Position numbers and translations under genes: made by a program. 64,000 bases of DNA from contig NC_063452.1 in NCBI RefSeq assembly GCF_020379485.1, positions 27,286,770 through 27,350,769 on the forward strand. The letters run 5' to 3'. Shown here piece by piece: positions 62,275 through 64,000 of the stretch (positions within the stretch are counted from its first letter, which is position 1; each line of letters opens with the position of its first letter). This DNA comes from Brassica napus (Eukaryota; Streptophyta; Magnoliopsida; Brassicales; Brassicaceae). The notes under the pieces are model-generated. The model did no database searches. It worked only from the letters and a program-made list of their open reading frames with translations, and was not told the origin of the DNA.

Positions 62275-64000
62275 CATTTTAATCTTTCTTTCAGAATATT
62301 ATTATTTAAGTATTTTTTGAGAAAATGCATAAGTTATTATTTAAGTATTGTTGTGTCTATATTTGTTTTACGTATTTATATATTATTAATTAGTAATTTA
62401 GATTTTAATTTGGATTCTCGTGGAATGATATTTGTGGAGACTTGTTTTCGTTCATTTTTGTTTTCGTCAGTATCGACGTCATTTGTCTACCATCTAGCAT
62501 TGACTTATATCAATAACAGATCATCCCATCCAACGATTGAGTTTTATAACAGAGACGTGTTATTGCTGCTTTTTTGGGTCAAACCATTCAAAATGAGAAA
62601 AAACCTTAATGTTGCTTACCAGATGAGCTATGTTTTATGAAGGACGTTTTATTAGTTTTACTTGTTGCTGTTTTATGCTCTTCTTATATAAAAATTGCGT
62701 TCTTTAATCTTAACACTTCACCCAAAAAATGTGTTCTTTCTTCTAGTACGGAAGCTCCTTTATGCGTAAGAGTTTGCCCCAGTTCTATGATGCACTATCT
62801 TAAGTTAGGATTGACGAGTGTTGCGTGTTCTACATCTAAAATGAGATGGATCATAAAGTAATATTTTATATACATATATATATGGGTTCACTTTACTATC
62901 AATTGCTTTTAAATTAAATTATCGTAAGACTTAATATAGTAGCTTATCATAAGTAGAATAACACAAATAATATATTATTAATCCATGAGTTTTGTTATAC
63001 TAAGTGAATGAAAAATCATTCTCTATAAAACATGTCAAAAATTCATATTGGATTTTATATTTATTAGAAAACTCAGTGTTATATATATTATTTTATATCA
63101 TCTTATATGCATTTTAACTAATAAATCATCCTATTATTTTATTAATTTTTTTAAATAACGGTTAGTTATATTTGGATTACATTAGTATATATATTATATA
63201 TAGATTAATCTGCTCTAAATAATATCACCTATATTAATTTTGTTCAAAGACTTTTTCCAAATAACTAAAACTCTGAATCATTGGTTGATCAAGTCAATGT
63301 GGAAGCTTCAGAGAAGAAATCTATTTTTAGGGAAGAAGTTTTTTTCAAGGAATTCTTATCATAGGTGAAATGTAGATTTTGCTATTTTTTGACTAAATTG
63401 GTAAATTTTCTTTAAAATGAATTTCCCTTCTCTCTCTTTTTTTATAAGAAAGACTTTTGACTTGTTCATGGATTTAATAAGTCAGAAAATAGAAATGAAT
63501 CTCACCGATAGCAATTCAACCGGCGGTTTCCACGTGATTGAAAATATTAAAAGCTTTATTTACAATTAAAGCCTGTTAAATAAATCACATAAACTCAACA
63601 CATGGACGAAAATGTTGAATTTCTTTTGTTTAAACTAAAAAGACTCGGTACACTGTATTACCTAAAAATGTGTATATCATATCTCTACAATCTTACATAG
63701 CTAATAATAGTTCAACTGTAATAAAACAAAGTAAATTTAACATCTTTGATTTAAATATTTTTTCTTTAACAAAAAATAATATTTTAAATATTACCACAGT
63801 TTTCCAAAAAGAAAACGAACAATAGTTCAAAAAAATATCATGTGGACTGAAAAAAGGTTTTAAGTTCTCTTAATCTTCTTAAAAATACTAGTATACAGCC
63901 CTGCCTACATACATCCTGCCTACATACATACGTATGTGTGCATGAAAGAGTAAAACCTTAGTATTTTTAATTTTACTAACAATTTCTTAATCGAAAGTAA
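61892..64000. other. WRKY42 5' UTR/promoter and distal AT-rich sequence
   Basis: The leader and promoter of WRKY42 run to the right (minus-strand gene), with a GT microsatellite near 62063-62080 and a TA microsatellite at 62240-62271. Plus-strand frames at 62200-62640 and 62637-62861 resemble no family and are AT- or Leu/Phe-driven. Two near-repeats CTGCCTACATACAT lie near 63902 and 63917. No other gene seen. Confidence 0.45.

Noticed and set aside
62200..62861. Two open frames upstream of WRKY42
   Set aside because: First begins in a TA microsatellite, both are Leu/Phe/Ile-rich from AT bias, with no conserved motif.

Overview
The window is plant nuclear DNA, almost certainly from a Brassica (an A- or C-genome chromosome or a close relative such as Raphanus). 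Genes have short GT-AG introns, AT-rich spacers surround them, and the intact genes match Arabidopsis thaliana gene families closely. The order WRKY42 - aspartic protease A3 - PMP22 - F-box-like gene - tandem CRK receptor kinases is, from memory, that of Arabidopsis At4g04450 to about At4g04500. I place it in Brassicaceae synteny on that basis; no alignment was run.

Layout. 0-3 kb: the tail of a BREVIS RADIX-type reading frame, then the 3' part of a decayed auxin response factor (ARF) with a MITE sitting in a splice donor. 3.1-15.2 kb: a decayed Ty1/Copia retrotransposon inserted in the last ARF exon. Its 5' LTR is itself split by a 7.8-kb CACTA (En/Spm) transposon whose two genes both read through. 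15.9-24.7 kb: two intact cysteine-rich receptor-like kinases in tandem, separated by AT-rich DNA with a Helitron. 24.8-34.4 kb: a Helitron carrying an RPA-like (DUF223) pseudogene and split by a 7-kb gag-only Ty3/Gypsy (Athila-like) element. 34.4-39.4 kb: no gene recognised. 39.4-47 kb: an F-box pseudogene and an ML-domain gene cut in two by a second CACTA element, which is a fused and deleted derivative. 47.6-49.5 kb: a further Helitron. 50-62 kb: the gene-rich collinear block with an F-box-like gene, PMP22, APA3 and WRKY42, plus two well-preserved SINEs. 62-64 kb: upstream AT-rich DNA.

Functionally the intact genes are a defence or stress receptor pair (CRKs), a peroxisomal membrane protein, a vacuolar aspartic protease with a saposin-like insert, and a group IIb WRKY factor. 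They form a conserved neighbourhood, not a pathway. The striking content is the transposon stratigraphy: at least three independent nestings, each with readable target-site duplications. One CACTA copy looks complete enough to be autonomous, and another is a natural fusion of its two genes. I did not find a convincing undescribed molecular system.
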